From Ruminococcaceae bacterium HV4-5-B5C (GTDB taxonomy: Bacteria; Bacillota; Clostridia; Oscillospirales; Acutalibacteraceae): a stretch of DNA of 64,000 nt. Below are positions 53,455-64,000 of the stretch, piece after piece; position 1 is the stretch's first letter, and every line of letters begins with the position of its first letter. Below the pieces are notes generated by a model. That model was not told the origin of the DNA. It was given only the letters and a program-made list of their open reading frames with translations, and did not search any database. The translations under genes were made by a program, and so were the position numbers. Where the stretch lies: positions 62,001-126,000 of the forward strand of contig FXYJ02000001.1 in assembly GCA_900184925.1 (NCBI GenBank), given 5' to 3'.

Positions 53455-53483
53455 TTGACACGTCCGGCGCAAAGGACTAAACT
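53455..53483 (+). promoter_or_regulatory. Promoter of mtnA-deoD
   Basis: TTGACA at 53455-53460, 17-base spacer and TAAACT at 53478-53483, just after the pfkA stop. Confidence 0.6.
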
Positions 53484-53561
53484 GGTTGCAGGAAAAGAAC
53501 GGAAGCGGAACGCCGCCGCAAACGTCGCGCCGTTTCGCAGAACCGGATGGGAGAAGCGCGA

Positions 53562-54629
53562 ATGGATGAAATCAGAAGCGTAACACATGTGGACAATGTG
53601 AAACTTTCCCCCGACGGGAAGAGCGTTGTTATCATCGACCAGACGCAGCTGCCGAACCGTGTGGTTTACCTCTCACTTGACCGCGCCGAAGACTGCTTTG
53701 ATGCCATCGTGTCGCTGAAGGTGAGGGGCGCGCCCGCCATCGGCATCTTTGCAGGGTACGCAATGTATGTGCTGAGCCGGAAGCTGGAAGACCTGCCGTA
53801 TGCACAGTTTGAGGAGCAGTTCCGCAGGCAGAAGGAATACCTCAACTCGTCGCGCCCCACTGCGGTGAACCTGAGCTGGGCGCTGAACCGCATGGAAAGC
53901 GTTGTACATACGAATGCGGAACGCCCCGTAAAGGAAATTGTCGCTCTTCTCGGTGAGGAATGCGTCAAAATCCACCGGGAAGATATCGCCATGTGCCGTA
54001 AAATTTCGGAGTATGGCCTTTCGCTGCTGCATGAGGGCGACGGCGTGCTGACGCACTGCAACGCCGGGCCGCTTGCAACATCACGCTACGGCACGGCCAT
54101 TGGGCCGATTCTGCTCGGCAGGGAACAGGGAATGAATTTTCGTGTGTTCGCCGACGAAACCCGACCGCTTCTGCAGGGGGCGCGTCTGACTTCGTTCGAG
54201 CTGCAGAAGGCGGGCGTCGACGTGACGCTCATCTGCGACAACATGGCGAGCATTGTGATGAAAAACGGCTGGGTGAACGCCTGCTTCGTCGGCTGCGACC
54301 GCATTGCCGCGAACGGCGATTTTGCTAACAAGATCGGAACCTCCGGCGTGGCAATTCTCGCAAAATACTATGGCATCCCGTTTTATACGCTCGGGCCGAC
54401 GTCCACCGTCGACCGGAACTGCCCGACCGGGAAAGATATTAAAATCGAGCTGCGCAACCCGGAGGAAATCAAAGAGAAGTTTTACCGGGAGCCGATGGCG
54501 CTCAAAGAGGTCAAATGCTACAATCCGGCTTTTGACGTGACCGACCATACCCTTGTCACGGGCATCGTCACGGAAAAGGGAATCTGTTACCCGCCGTATA
54601 CGGAAAGCCTCCGGAAACTGTTCGAGTGA
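53562..54629 (+). CDS. mtnA: S-methyl-5-thioribose-1-phosphate isomerase
   Basis: 355 residues from ATG 53562, eight bases after GGGAGAAG; ATG 53547 lies before that site. Family motifs are [56 protein letters not shown] and [18 protein letters not shown] with the catalytic Cys and Asp. It converts methylthioribose 1-phosphate to the ribulose form in methionine salvage. No mtnK, mtnB or related salvage gene is beside it, so it may belong to the shorter DHAP shunt. Confidence 0.93.
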   Translation: MDEIRSVTHVDNVKLSPDGKSVVIIDQTQLPNRVVYLSLDRAEDCFDAIVSLKVRGAPAIGIFAGYAMYVLSRKLEDLPYAQFEEQFRRQKEYLNSSRPTAVNLSWALNRMESVVHTNAERPVKEIVALLGEECVKIHREDIAMCRKISEYGLSLLHEGDGVLTHCNAGPLATSRYGTAIGPILLGREQGMNFRVFADETRPLLQGARLTSFELQKAGVDVTLICDNMASIVMKNGWVNACFVGCDRIAANGDFANKIGTSGVAILAKYYGIPFYTLGPTSTVDRNCPTGKDIKIELRNPEEIKEKFYREPMALKEVKCYNPAFDVTDHTLVTGIVTEKGICYPPYTESLRKLFE

Positions 54630-54679
54630 TTCCGAACGGAATTCTGATTATTACATACTGAAAAGAGAGGGATTTTCCT

Positions 54680-55405
54680 ATGTCAAAGTCGTCGATTTCA
54701 GCCAGCATCGTCACGGAAGGAGAAATCGCCAAAGTCGTTCTGATGCCGGGCGATCCTCTTCGCGCCAAATATGTGGCAGACCATTACCTTGATGATGTGG
54801 TCTGCTTCAACACGGTTCGGAATATGCTCGGGTACACCGGTATCTACCGAGGCAAAAAGATTTCCGTCATGGGCAGCGGCATGGGAATCCCGTCGATGGG
54901 AATCTATGCCACGGAGCTTTACAATCAGTTCGGTGTGGAGGCCATTATTCGCATCGGTTCCGCCGGGGGGCTGACTGATAATGTTAAAGTGCGGGACGTC
55001 GTCATCGCAATGGCGGCTTCGACAAACTCGAATTACGGCGCGGCTTACGGCCTGCCGGGCGTGTTTGCTCCCGCGGCGGATTACGGCATGCTGGCGGATT
55101 CCGTGGAAGCCGCGAAAAAACTCGGCGTCAATGCGGATATCGGCACAGTTTACAGCTCCGACTTTTTCTATTATCCCCAGCCGGATATCAACCAGAAGCT
55201 GCGCGACCTCGGGCACCTCGCCGTCGAGATGGAGACGGCCGGACTGTACTGGACGGCGGCGGCCTGCCACAAAAAAGCGCTCAGCATCCTGACAATCTCC
55301 GACCACCTCTTCACCGGGGATGCGCTTCCCGCCGAAGACCGGCAGAATTCCTTCCACGAAATGATGGAGGTAGCTCTCGAGACCGCTTGGAAGAACGCCG
55401 ACTGA
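54680..55405 (+). CDS. deoD: Purine nucleoside phosphorylase, DeoD type
   Basis: 241 residues. Hexameric PNP motifs: VLMPGDPLRAK, GSGMGIPSMGIY, RIGSAGGLTDNVKVRDVVIA, EMETAGLYWTA and TISDHLFTGD. It splits purine nucleosides with phosphate. Fifty bases after mtnA; bacterial DeoD-type enzymes have some methylthioadenosine activity, so it might feed mtnA, which is inference. Confidence 0.93.
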   Translation: MSKSSISASIVTEGEIAKVVLMPGDPLRAKYVADHYLDDVVCFNTVRNMLGYTGIYRGKKISVMGSGMGIPSMGIYATELYNQFGVEAIIRIGSAGGLTDNVKVRDVVIAMAASTNSNYGAAYGLPGVFAPAADYGMLADSVEAAKKLGVNADIGTVYSSDFFYYPQPDINQKLRDLGHLAVEMETAGLYWTAAACHKKALSILTISDHLFTGDALPAEDRQNSFHEMMEVALETAWKNAD

Positions 55406-55420
55406 CACCCCGAAGATTGA

Positions 55421-55454
55421 AAAATGCGCCCCGCTTCCGGGACGCATTTTTTTG
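55421..55454. terminator. Terminator between deoD and the convergent membrane-protein gene
   Basis: Stem AAAATGCG-CCCCG with CGGG-A-CGCATTTT around CTTC, followed by T7. Serves deoD and, with the flanking A-run, possibly the opposite gene as well. Confidence 0.85.
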
Positions 55455-55466
55455 TGCACGCTTTTA

Positions 55467-56399
55467 TCAGAAAGCCCATGGAAAGTGAAAATACAGCAGG
55501 AGACCCGCGGCGTATGAGGCGACGTTTGCGGTGACGGCGTACAGAACCGGGTGAAGCTTCCGGCCCGGCCGGGAATATTTCACGAGTGTGGAGGAATGAA
55601 TGTAAATGAACGCCTCAATCCAGATTACAAGAGCTTCAAGCAGAAAATAAGTAAGGACATAAGCAACCCCGCCCTGATTGTAATTTACAAGGTTCAGAAG
55701 GACGTTTAAAACCACCTGTGTGGCAACGTTGACCATGGCGATAAATCCGAGCTGCCGCATTGCAAGGTAACCGAACGGGAGCGCGATCAGCAGCTCGACC
55801 GCGATGGTGATGAGCGTGCGGATCAGAAGTGAACGGGCTTCACCCGGGTAATCGTAGCTCTTTTTTGCTGTGATGACCGCGTTGCCCGTTTCATGGCCCG
55901 CGCCGGAGGAAACGGTGGATGTGGGGCTGCTTTCGGGGTTCCCGATGGCGGAAGCATCTACGGTAAAGTAACTGTCGAACGCGTACGGTTCATAGGTTTT
56001 CGCGCTGACCGTGAAGGTGTCGTCGTCCGAAAAATACAGCAGAATCTTGAATTTTTGCGGCGGATGGTATCCCCACTTGAAGACTCCGTCGCTTCCGAGT
56101 TTTTGGCAGAACTGCAGAAAATGGTAGCCGTCGGTATCTTTGTAGTCTACGAATTTCTGCCAGATCTGCGGTGAGATGTCATCTGAAATGTATTTGTTCC
56201 CTTCTGACGAATTGTAAGCGCTGTAGGGCCCGGTGCTTTCTTCTTCTGCAAGCAGCGTCACATAGCAGTTTTGCTGTTTCAGGTTTTGAAAGGTGACGAC
56301 GACGGAAGGCTTCGGCCCCGTGTCGGCAAATGCGGGGACGGGAAGAGCGAAAAGGCAGACGGACAGAGTCAGCAGGGCAAGAGCGAATTTTTTCTTCAT
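55467..56399 (-). CDS. Secreted-domain membrane protein, unknown function
   Basis: 310 residues; TGAGGAGG before the ATG. Signal peptide at residues 1-25 (ALALLTLSVCLFALPVPAFA), an about 155-residue extracellular beta-rich domain, then about five membrane helices in the C-terminal 120 residues. There are no catalytic motifs that I recognise. Similar proteins occur alone in Clostridia genomes; the role is unknown. Convergent with deoD. Confidence 0.75.
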   Translation of the reverse strand: MKKKFALALLTLSVCLFALPVPAFADTGPKPSVVVTFQNLKQQNCYVTLLAEEESTGPYSAYNSSEGNKYISDDISPQIWQKFVDYKDTDGYHFLQFCQKLGSDGVFKWGYHPPQKFKILLYFSDDDTFTVSAKTYEPYAFDSYFTVDASAIGNPESSPTSTVSSGAGHETGNAVITAKKSYDYPGEARSLLIRTLITIAVELLIALPFGYLAMRQLGFIAMVNVATQVVLNVLLNLVNYNQGGVAYVLTYFLLEALVIWIEAFIYIHSSTLVKYSRPGRKLHPVLYAVTANVASYAAGLLLYFHFPWAF

Positions 56400-56587
56400 G
56401 ATGATCCTCCTCCACAGATGATCCGATCGGAGCGGTCCTTTGTTCCATCATACCATTCAAAAATTCCAAAGTAAACCAAAAGAGGAAAAAGGCAAATCCG
56501 GGGCACAAGATTTTTCGCCTGTATGCCGGATCGCGCGCGGAGATGGTATAATAAAGATACTTTTCATCAGGAAGGGAGGCGCCGGGT

Positions 56588-57517
56588 TTGACGCTTCAGC
56601 AGTTGAAATATATGATCAAAATTGTGGAGTGCGGTTCCATCACAGAGGCCGCGAAACAGCTTTTTATCACGCAGCCGAGCCTTTCCAATTCCGTGAAGGA
56701 ACTGGAGAAGGAGATGGGCCTCGAACTTTTCAGCCGGTCGGCAAAGGGGATTTCCCTGACGGTGGACGGCGCGGAATTCCTTTCTTACGCGCGGCAGGTC
56801 GTGGAACAGGAGGAACTGCTCGAACAGCGCTACCTCGGTAAAAAGCCGTCGCGCCAGCTTTGCTCTATTTCCACACAGCATTATGCGTTTACCGTTCACG
56901 CCTTTGTGGAGCTTGTGCGGGAAAGCAATGCCGACGAATACGAATTCACGCTCCGCGAAACGCGCACCTACGATATCATTCAGGATGTCAAGAACATGCG
57001 CAGCGAGATCGGCGTACTGTACCTGAGCGGTTTTAATGAAAAAGTTATCCGCAGGCTTCTTAAGGAAAGCAGGCTTGACTTCCACCCTCTTTTCCTCGCG
57101 TCCCCACATATCTTTGTAAGCTCGGGCAATCCGCTGGCCTCCCGGAAATCCGTGGCCCTCGCCGATCTGGAGGATTACCCATGCCTTTCTTTCGAACAGG
57201 GGGAGTACAATTCCTTCTACTTTTCGGAGGAAATCCTCAGCACGGTCTTCCATCGGAAAAGCATCCATGTGAGCGACCGTGCAACTCTCTCGAACCTGCT
57301 GATCGGCCTCAACGGCTATACCATCTGCTCCGGTGTCCTCAGCCCGGACTTAAACGGTGTCGACATTGTTTCGGTTCCGCTTGAGACTTCAACCGACGAG
57401 CGGATGCTGCTCGGCTGGATTGCGAATCCCCGTGTTGTGCTCAGCAGTGTTGCGGAGAGGTATGTGGAGCACCTCAAAAAGCTGATCGCCCAGAACGGTT
57501 TTCAGGTGCTGGAATAA
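56588..57517 (+). CDS. LysR-family transcriptional regulator
   Basis: 309 residues from TTG 56588 (GGGAGGCG upstream). N-terminal winged helix-turn-helix MTLQQLKYMIKIVECGSITEAA, then LFITQPSLSNSVKELEKEMG and LFSRSAKG; the rest is a substrate-binding-like effector domain. A -10-like TATAAT stands about 40 bases before the start. It is convergent with the metE-metF operon, and two LysR-size palindromes lie at that operon's promoter, so it may regulate methionine synthesis, like MetR or MtaR. That link is inference. Confidence 0.88.
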   Translation: MTLQQLKYMIKIVECGSITEAAKQLFITQPSLSNSVKELEKEMGLELFSRSAKGISLTVDGAEFLSYARQVVEQEELLEQRYLGKKPSRQLCSISTQHYAFTVHAFVELVRESNADEYEFTLRETRTYDIIQDVKNMRSEIGVLYLSGFNEKVIRRLLKESRLDFHPLFLASPHIFVSSGNPLASRKSVALADLEDYPCLSFEQGEYNSFYFSEEILSTVFHRKSIHVSDRATLSNLLIGLNGYTICSGVLSPDLNGVDIVSVPLETSTDERMLLGWIANPRVVLSSVAERYVEHLKKLIAQNGFQVLE

Positions 57518-57554
57518 AAACGCTTATCCTTCTTCGAGAAAAGAATAAGAAATT

Positions 57555-57600
57555 AAAGCGGGTGCCCCGATTGAGACCGGTGCGCCCGCTGTTTTTTTTG
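57555..57600. terminator. Terminator between the LysR gene and metF
   Basis: Imperfect GC-rich hairpin (AGCGGGTGCCCC with GGTGCGCCCGCT) followed by T8, between two convergent genes. Confidence 0.8.
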
Positions 57601-58479
57601 CTATGCCGATACCCTGCCGGAACAGATCAGCGATGCGACGGCCTCGCTGATTTTCTTTGCCACATAGGAGTTATTCATCGTGTAAAGATGGATGCCGTCG
57701 ACACCGTGCGCCGCGAGGTCGACGATCTGGTCGATGGCGTAGGCAATGCCTGCGTCGCGCATGGCAATCGAATTATTTTCGTACTTTTCCATCATTGTCG
57801 TGAATTTTTTGGGGAGTGTCGCTCCGCACAGAGACACCATGCGTTCAATTTGCTTTTTGTTTGTCACGGGCATGATTCCCGCTTCAACCGGTACGTTGAT
57901 TCCGGCGATGCGTGCGCGCTCGAGAAACGTGTAAAAATAGCCGTTGTCGAAAAACAACTGTGAAATAAGCTGGCTCACGCCCGCGTCAACCTTGCATTTC
58001 AGGTTCCGAATGTCGTCGACGACGGAAGCGGATTCGGGGTGACCTTCCGGGTAACAGGCACCGATGATGTTGCAAGCGCTGTTCTCCCGCAGGAATGACA
58101 CAAGGTCACTCGCGTGGCGGAAATCCGTTTTCGGCGGGACGCCGGGGATAAAATCACCCCGCAGCGCGAGGATGTTCTCAATGCCGTTTTGCTCGAATTC
58201 CCGCAGCACCGCGAGAACTTCTTCTTTGGTGAAGTTGATGCAGGGGAGGTGCGCCACACTTTCTACGCCATACCGGTGTCTAATGTCGGAAGCAATCTGC
58301 ACGGTCAGCCGGTTGGCGGCACTGCCCCCCGCACCGTATGTCACACTGATAAAGTCGGGCGAAAGATACTTCAGTTCTTCCAGCGTGTCATAGACGGTTT
58401 CGACGGCGGCGTCCTTTTTGGGCGGGAAGACTTCAAAGGAAAACACGGTTTTGCGGCGGAAGAGCTCACAGGTATGCAT
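57601..58479 (-). CDS. metF: Methylenetetrahydrofolate reductase
   Basis: 292 residues, the usual bacterial MetF length. FSFEVFPPKKD at the N-terminus, SVTYGAGGSAANRLTV and HLPCINFT are family signatures for FAD and folate binding. It reduces methylene-THF to methyl-THF, the methyl donor for MetE encoded just before it. Its ATG directly abuts the metE TAA. Confidence 0.95.
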   Translation of the reverse strand: MHTCELFRRKTVFSFEVFPPKKDAAVETVYDTLEELKYLSPDFISVTYGAGGSAANRLTVQIASDIRHRYGVESVAHLPCINFTKEEVLAVLREFEQNGIENILALRGDFIPGVPPKTDFRHASDLVSFLRENSACNIIGACYPEGHPESASVVDDIRNLKCKVDAGVSQLISQLFFDNGYFYTFLERARIAGINVPVEAGIMPVTNKKQIERMVSLCGATLPKKFTTMMEKYENNSIAMRDAGIAYAIDQIVDLAAHGVDGIHLYTMNNSYVAKKISEAVASLICSGRVSA

Positions 58480-60750
58480 TTACAGCTCACCTCGTACCTC
58501 TTTGGCGGCGGCGACAAGATGTTCGAGACTTGGCACGGTTTCTTCCGTACCGCGCGTCTTGAGGCCGCAGTCCGGGTTGACCCACAGCTTTTCTTTCGGG
58601 ATTTTTTTCAGCATTTTATGCAGTGCCGCGGTAATTTCTTTTTCGGCAGGCACGCGCGGCGAATGAATGTCATAAACGCCGGGGCCGACTTCGGTCTTAA
58701 ATCCGCATTCGTTCAGCGCGGAAAGGATGGCCAGATCGGAGCGGGACGCTTCGAACGTGATGACGTCAGCGTCCATGTCGTCGATATCCCGGATAATGTC
58801 ACCGAATTCACTGTAGCACATATGCGTGTGAATCTGCGTTTCAGCTTTCACGCCGCTGTGCACGAGGCGGAACGCCGGAATGGCCCAGTCAAGGTACTCC
58901 CTGTGCCAGTCGGCGCGGCGCAGCGGCAGCTTTTCGCGAAGCGCCGCCTCGTCGATCTGGATGATCCGGATGCCGTTCGCTTCGAGGTCGAGCACTTCCT
59001 CCCGGATGGCGAGCGCAATCTGGAACGCACACTCTTTCAGGGAAATGTCTTCGCGCGGGAACGACCAGTTCAGGATGGTGACCGGTCCCGTCAGCATTCC
59101 CTTGACGAAGTGTTTCGTGAGGCTCTGCGCGTATTTTGAGGTTTCAACTGTGATCGGGCGGCGGCGAGACACATCGCTCCACACGATGGGAGGCTTTACA
59201 CAGCGGGTGCCATAGGACTGCACCCACGCTTTTTCGGTAAAGAGGAAGCCGTCGAGATGCTCGCCGAAATACTCGACCATGTCGTTGCGTTCAAATTCGC
59301 CGTGAACCAGCACGTCAAGGCCGATCTTTTCCTGAAGGGCAATGCACTCCGCGGTCTTCTTCCTGTTGAAGGCATCATATTCTTCCCGTGTGATGCGGCC
59401 TTTCCGGAATGCCGCACGGTTGGCACGCACATCGGCTGTTTGCGGGAACGAACCAATTGTCGTCGTGGGCAGAAGCGGGAGGCGGAAAAACGCTTTTTGC
59501 AGCTTTTCGCGCTCTGCGAATGCGGGCAGGCGCGTGAAATCTTTCTCCGAAAGCGCGGCAACTCTTTCACGCACGGTTTTGTTTCCTCCGTGACGTTCAT
59601 CGCGGAACAGCGCTTCGTTGGCCTCAAATTCCGGCTCCTTCTCCGGCAAATCACTTCCGAAAAGCTTTTTCAGGTCGGCAAGTTCCAACAGCTTTTCTTC
59701 CGCAAAGGCCAGATGTTTTTTACAGGATTCCTCAAGCTTCGTTTCGTTTTTCACGGTGAACGGGACGTGCAGCAGCGAGCAGGAGGTATTGATGACGACG
59801 TTTTGTGCGAGCTTCCCAATCTCCCCGAGCAGATTGAGTGTGCTGCGGTAGTGGTTGCGCCAGATATTTTTGCCGTTCACCACACCGGCAAACAGCACTT
59901 TGTCGGCGGGAAATCCGTTTTGCTGCAGCAGAGAGAGATTTTCTCTGCCTTCCACAAAGTCGAGCCCGACGCCGTCGAAGCCGAGGGAAGTCACTTCCGC
60001 CCAGCAGTCCCGGATGTCGCCGAAATAGGTCTGCAGGAGAACCTTAACGCTGCCTTTCGACTTTAGAATCGTCCCGTAGAGTTTCTTGAAAAGAGCGGTA
60101 TCCGCGGGCGACTGATCCATGACGAGAATCGGCTCGTCAAACTGTACCCACTCCGCACCGGCGGCACCGAGCTGTTCCAGCAGCTCCGCATATGCTGCGG
60201 CCGCAGCGTCCGCAAAATCTTCGGCAATTTTCTTTCCTGTGTACCGGGCAAGCTTCAAAAAGGTGAACGGCCCGATGGCGGTTGGCTTTGCCGGGATGCC
60301 GAGCGCTTCCGCTTCTTCCAGTTCCCCGAGAATTTTTTCGCTGTTGAGACGGATTTTTGTTTCGTCTTCCAGCTCCGGAACAAGGTAATGATAGTTCGTG
60401 TTGAACCACTTTTTCATGGCGAGGGCTTTTACGTCGCCCTTTTCTCCCTGATAGCCGCGCGCCATTGCAAAATATTCCGCGAGACCGTCCAGCCCGAGGG
60501 CGCGGTAACGCTCCGGTACGGCGTTCAGCATGACAGCCGTATCGAGCAGATTGTCGTAGAACGAAAAATCGCCTGCGGGAATCAGGTCGAGTCCGCTCTC
60601 CTTCTGGAGAAGCCAGTGCGCCCTGCGCAGGTCTTTACCGACGGCGAGCAGCTCTGCCGCGGTCTTTGAGCCCTTAAAGTAACATTCTGATGCAATTTTC
60701 AGTTCCCGCTGCGAACCGATGCGCGGAAACCCGATTACGGATGTTTTCAT
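58480..60750 (-). CDS. metE: Cobalamin-independent methionine synthase
   Basis: 756 residues from the ATG at 60750 (GGCAGGAGGACA upstream); an in-frame start at 60804 lies in the promoter region. N-terminal folate domain begins [14 protein letters not shown]; the C-terminal catalytic domain has [36 protein letters not shown], and the zinc ligands in [10 protein letters not shown] and [10 protein letters not shown]. It makes methionine from homocysteine and methyl-tetrahydrofolate without B12. First gene of the metE-metF operon. Confidence 0.95.
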   Translation of the reverse strand: MKTSVIGFPRIGSQRELKIASECYFKGSKTAAELLAVGKDLRRAHWLLQKESGLDLIPAGDFSFYDNLLDTAVMLNAVPERYRALGLDGLAEYFAMARGYQGEKGDVKALAMKKWFNTNYHYLVPELEDETKIRLNSEKILGELEEAEALGIPAKPTAIGPFTFLKLARYTGKKIAEDFADAAAAAYAELLEQLGAAGAEWVQFDEPILVMDQSPADTALFKKLYGTILKSKGSVKVLLQTYFGDIRDCWAEVTSLGFDGVGLDFVEGRENLSLLQQNGFPADKVLFAGVVNGKNIWRNHYRSTLNLLGEIGKLAQNVVINTSCSLLHVPFTVKNETKLEESCKKHLAFAEEKLLELADLKKLFGSDLPEKEPEFEANEALFRDERHGGNKTVRERVAALSEKDFTRLPAFAEREKLQKAFFRLPLLPTTTIGSFPQTADVRANRAAFRKGRITREEYDAFNRKKTAECIALQEKIGLDVLVHGEFERNDMVEYFGEHLDGFLFTEKAWVQSYGTRCVKPPIVWSDVSRRRPITVETSKYAQSLTKHFVKGMLTGPVTILNWSFPREDISLKECAFQIALAIREEVLDLEANGIRIIQIDEAALREKLPLRRADWHREYLDWAIPAFRLVHSGVKAETQIHTHMCYSEFGDIIRDIDDMDADVITFEASRSDLAILSALNECGFKTEVGPGVYDIHSPRVPAEKEITAALHKMLKKIPKEKLWVNPDCGLKTRGTEETVPSLEHLVAAAKEVRGEL

Positions 60751-60774
60751 TGCAGTGTCCTCCTGCCAATTCAG

Positions 60775-60791
60775 TCTATGGATGGTATAGA
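60775..60791. promoter_or_regulatory. LysR-type palindrome 1 at the metE promoter
   Basis: TCTAT-N7-ATAGA, a perfect 17-base interrupted palindrome of the T-N11-A size, near the expected metE transcription start. Confidence 0.5.
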
Positions 60792-60845
60792 ACAAAAATA
60801 CCACAAATTCCGATGCATAGCCAACTGATAAATTTTATGATAATC

Positions 60846-60862
60846 CATAGTTAAAATCTATG
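60846..60862. promoter_or_regulatory. LysR-type palindrome 2, MET-box-like
   Basis: CATAG-TTAAAAT-CTATG, a perfect 17-base interrupted palindrome. It resembles the MetR/MtaR box of lactic acid bacteria (ATAGTTT-N-AAACTAT). It lies upstream of the likely minus-strand -35 (TTGGCT) and -10 (TATTTT), the usual place for a LysR activator. Confidence 0.5.
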
Positions 60863-60899
60863 AAACATTGAAAAGGGAGAAACAGAATTCCCGGATTGC

Positions 60900-60934
60900 A
60901 AAAAGAAAAGACGCCCGTGAAACGGACGCCTTTT
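60900..60934 (-). terminator. Terminator after the glutamine synthetase gene
   Basis: On the minus strand a 13-bp stem with two G-U pairs (60922-60934 with 60906-60918), followed by a U-rich tail from the A-run at 60897-60909. Confidence 0.8.
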
Positions 60935-60979
60935 CCTTTTATATAGGAAGATACAAGCTCTTATAATTTGGGCAACGCG

Positions 60980-63067
<2,088 letters not shown>

Positions 63068-63095
63068 CGAAATCCACTCCCTATATAAATTTCAA

Positions 63096-63150
63096 TAAAA
63101 AAAGAAGACGCTGCAAGGCAAAGCCATTTGCCTTACAACATCTTTGCTGT
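63096..63150 (-). promoter_or_regulatory. ANTAR-type antitermination leader with intrinsic terminator
   Basis: Read on the minus strand. P1 is ACAGC-AAAGAU-GUUGU (63150-63135) and P2 is GGCAA-AUGGCU-UUGCC inside a longer hairpin. Both are hexaloops with A at position 1 and G at position 4, the ANTAR target rule. The long hairpin (63142-63107), a 16-bp stem, uses the 3' arm of P1 as part of its 5' arm and ends in a U-rich tract, so it is a terminator exclusive with P1. An ANTAR protein binding P1-P2 would let transcription reach glnN. The gene for such a protein is not in the window. Confidence 0.7.
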
Positions 63151-63159
63151 AATGTGCAC

Positions 63160-63188
63160 ATTATAGGCTGCAGGCTTTAAAATGTCAA
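63160..63188 (-). promoter_or_regulatory. Consensus promoter of glnN
   Basis: On the minus strand TTGACA (63188-63183), a 17-base spacer and TATAAT (63165-63160): perfect consensus. The transcription start falls within a few bases of P1. Confidence 0.88.
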
Positions 63189-63492
63189 GTGACTTGCACA
63201 GAAATGCAATAAATTAAGCGATTTACTGCCAATTCGGCGCAATAAGGGGGTAAATTCTATATTTTATTCACAATATTGCAAGTTGGCACACTGTTTAATG
63301 CAAAAACTATTGACTTTATTAGTTAAACAAGATATGATACAAAAATGAATAAAAGAAAGTTGTTGGCATCTAAAACTTCAAAAAACTCCACTAAAATGGA
63401 AATATCAGCCTGAGTGGCCGGCGAATATCGGGGACTTTTTGTCCACGGCGTTCCGCTGGAGGGCTTGATTTTGCAGGGAGGTCCGTTTATCT
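63189..63492 (+). other. AT-rich divergent regulatory region
   Basis: No gene. After the glnN promoter it holds the promoter of the gene at 63493 and an about 150-base leader with a small hairpin (GGGAC-TTTTT-GTCC, about 63432-63446). No known riboswitch was recognised. Confidence 0.5.
63310..63338 (+). promoter_or_regulatory. Promoter of the amidotransferase gene
   Basis: TTGACT at 63310-63315, 17-base spacer and TATGAT at 63333-63338. Confidence 0.65.
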
Positions 63493-64000
63493 ATGCAATA
63501 TGAAGGGCAGACACGCATTCCTTCCGGGTGTGCCATTTCGGGAATCTTCTCCCGGAGCGGCGAAAAATTCAACGGAGAAGACATTATCCGTTCCATCACC
63601 CCAATGCACGACCGTTCCAACGGTCTCGGCGGCGGTTTCGCCGCTTACGGCATTTATCCGAAGCAGAAGGATCTGTATGCGTTCCATGTGTTTTACGACA
63701 GTGTGCGCGCAAAGGAAGAATGCGAGCATATTATCTCTTCCAGTTTCGACCTGAATGTAGCGGAGAAGATTCCGACCCGCCGCATCCCGGAGATTACCGA
63801 CGAGCCGTCCATCTGGCGTTATTTCGGTCTTCCTTACCGGAAGCAGCTTGATGACACGGGCCTCGACGAACGCGAGTTCGTCTCCCGCTTTGTCATGAAG
63901 GTCAACACGGAGGTGCGCGGCGCCTACGTGTTCAGCAGCGGCAAAAACATGGGCGTGTTCAAGGCCGTCGGCTTCCCGGAGGACGTCGGACGCTTTTACC
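63493..64000 (+). CDS. Glutamate synthase-type glutamine amidotransferase domain protein (3' end outside window)
   Basis: Frame open from ATG 63493 (AGGGAGG upstream) to the window end, 169 codons. SGCAISGIFSRSG near residue 12 fits a class II amidotransferase nucleophile Cys followed by a glycine turn; GLGGGFAAYG and the KVNTEVRGAYVFSSGKNMG region fit the amidotransferase-like domain of archaeal-type glutamate synthase. It is divergent from glnN and so probably belongs to the same nitrogen-assimilation set. The Cys is not at residue 2, so N-terminal processing would be needed for activity. Confidence 0.75.
   Translation, partial: MQYEGQTRIPSGCAISGIFSRSGEKFNGEDIIRSITPMHDRSNGLGGGFAAYGIYPKQKDLYAFHVFYDSVRAKEECEHIISSSFDLNVAEKIPTRRIPEITDEPSIWRYFGLPYRKQLDDTGLDEREFVSRFVMKVNTEVRGAYVFSSGKNMGVFKAVGFPEDVGRFY

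Noticed and set aside
60751..60899. SAM riboswitch or T-box before metE
   Set aside because: The leader is too short and lacks the conserved cores and any terminator between promoter and gene.
63339..63492. Glutamine riboswitch before the amidotransferase gene
   Set aside because: I could not find the conserved core of that motif; only a small hairpin is present.

Overview
The window looks like the chromosome of a mid-GC, spore-forming, Gram-positive Clostridia, probably Oscillospirales (inference). Support comes from a type III glutamine synthetase, a spore photoproduct lyase, fermentative aryl-pyruvate oxidation genes (iorAB with paaK), a WXG100/EssC type VII secretion (T7SS) locus, and AGGAGG-type ribosome sites with frequent TTG and GTG starts. 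No rRNA, complete tRNA, IS element, integrase or CRISPR array was seen.

Layout. 1-3.9 kb: end of a sugar-uptake and catabolism operon (ABC permease, metallo-beta-lactamase-fold hydrolase, GH3 glycosidase, beta-phosphoglucomutase). 4.0-4.5 kb: non-coding, with a tRNA-3'-end-like hairpin. 4.6-31.9 kb: a large T7SS locus. It opens with WXG100-type small proteins and an EspG-like protein. A polymorphic-toxin array follows (6.4-14.1 kb), in which a toxin N-terminal module is present twice as a 1.2-kb repeat that I read as identical. The array carries different C-terminal toxins, candidate immunity genes, orphan cassettes and decayed remnants. After it come FHA protein, PP2C phosphatase, transmembrane Ser/Thr kinase, two small membrane proteins, a 1998-residue Ig-repeat surface protein, a second FHA protein, a MinD/CpaE-like ATPase, an EsaB/YukD-like ubiquitin-fold protein and an EssC-type FtsK/SpoIIIE ATPase. 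I recognise no EssA, EssB or EsaA. The set suggests a T7SS controlled by threonine phosphorylation.

32-46.8 kb: DUF2935 protein, splB, an MFS-GH3 glycoside operon with a divergent AraC regulator, a P-loop kinase-like protein, the paaK-iorA-iorB-paaK-ACT operon for aromatic 2-oxoacid oxidation, and a zinc-ribbon membrane protein. 47-55.4 kb: polyphosphate genes (PAP/PPK2, Ppx, Ppk1), a phosphofructokinase, mtnA and deoD. 55.5-64 kb: a membrane protein, a LysR regulator, a metE-metF operon with two LysR-type palindromes at its promoter, type III glutamine synthetase, and the start of a glutamate-synthase-type amidotransferase gene. The glutamine synthetase leader carries a consensus promoter followed by two hexaloop hairpins and an intrinsic terminator, the layout of an ANTAR antitermination target.

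The most distinctive items are the toxin/immunity cassette array (including a predicted CD38-like NADase and an immunity-toxin chimera), the kinase-phosphatase-FHA circuit built into the T7SS locus, and the ANTAR-like leader.
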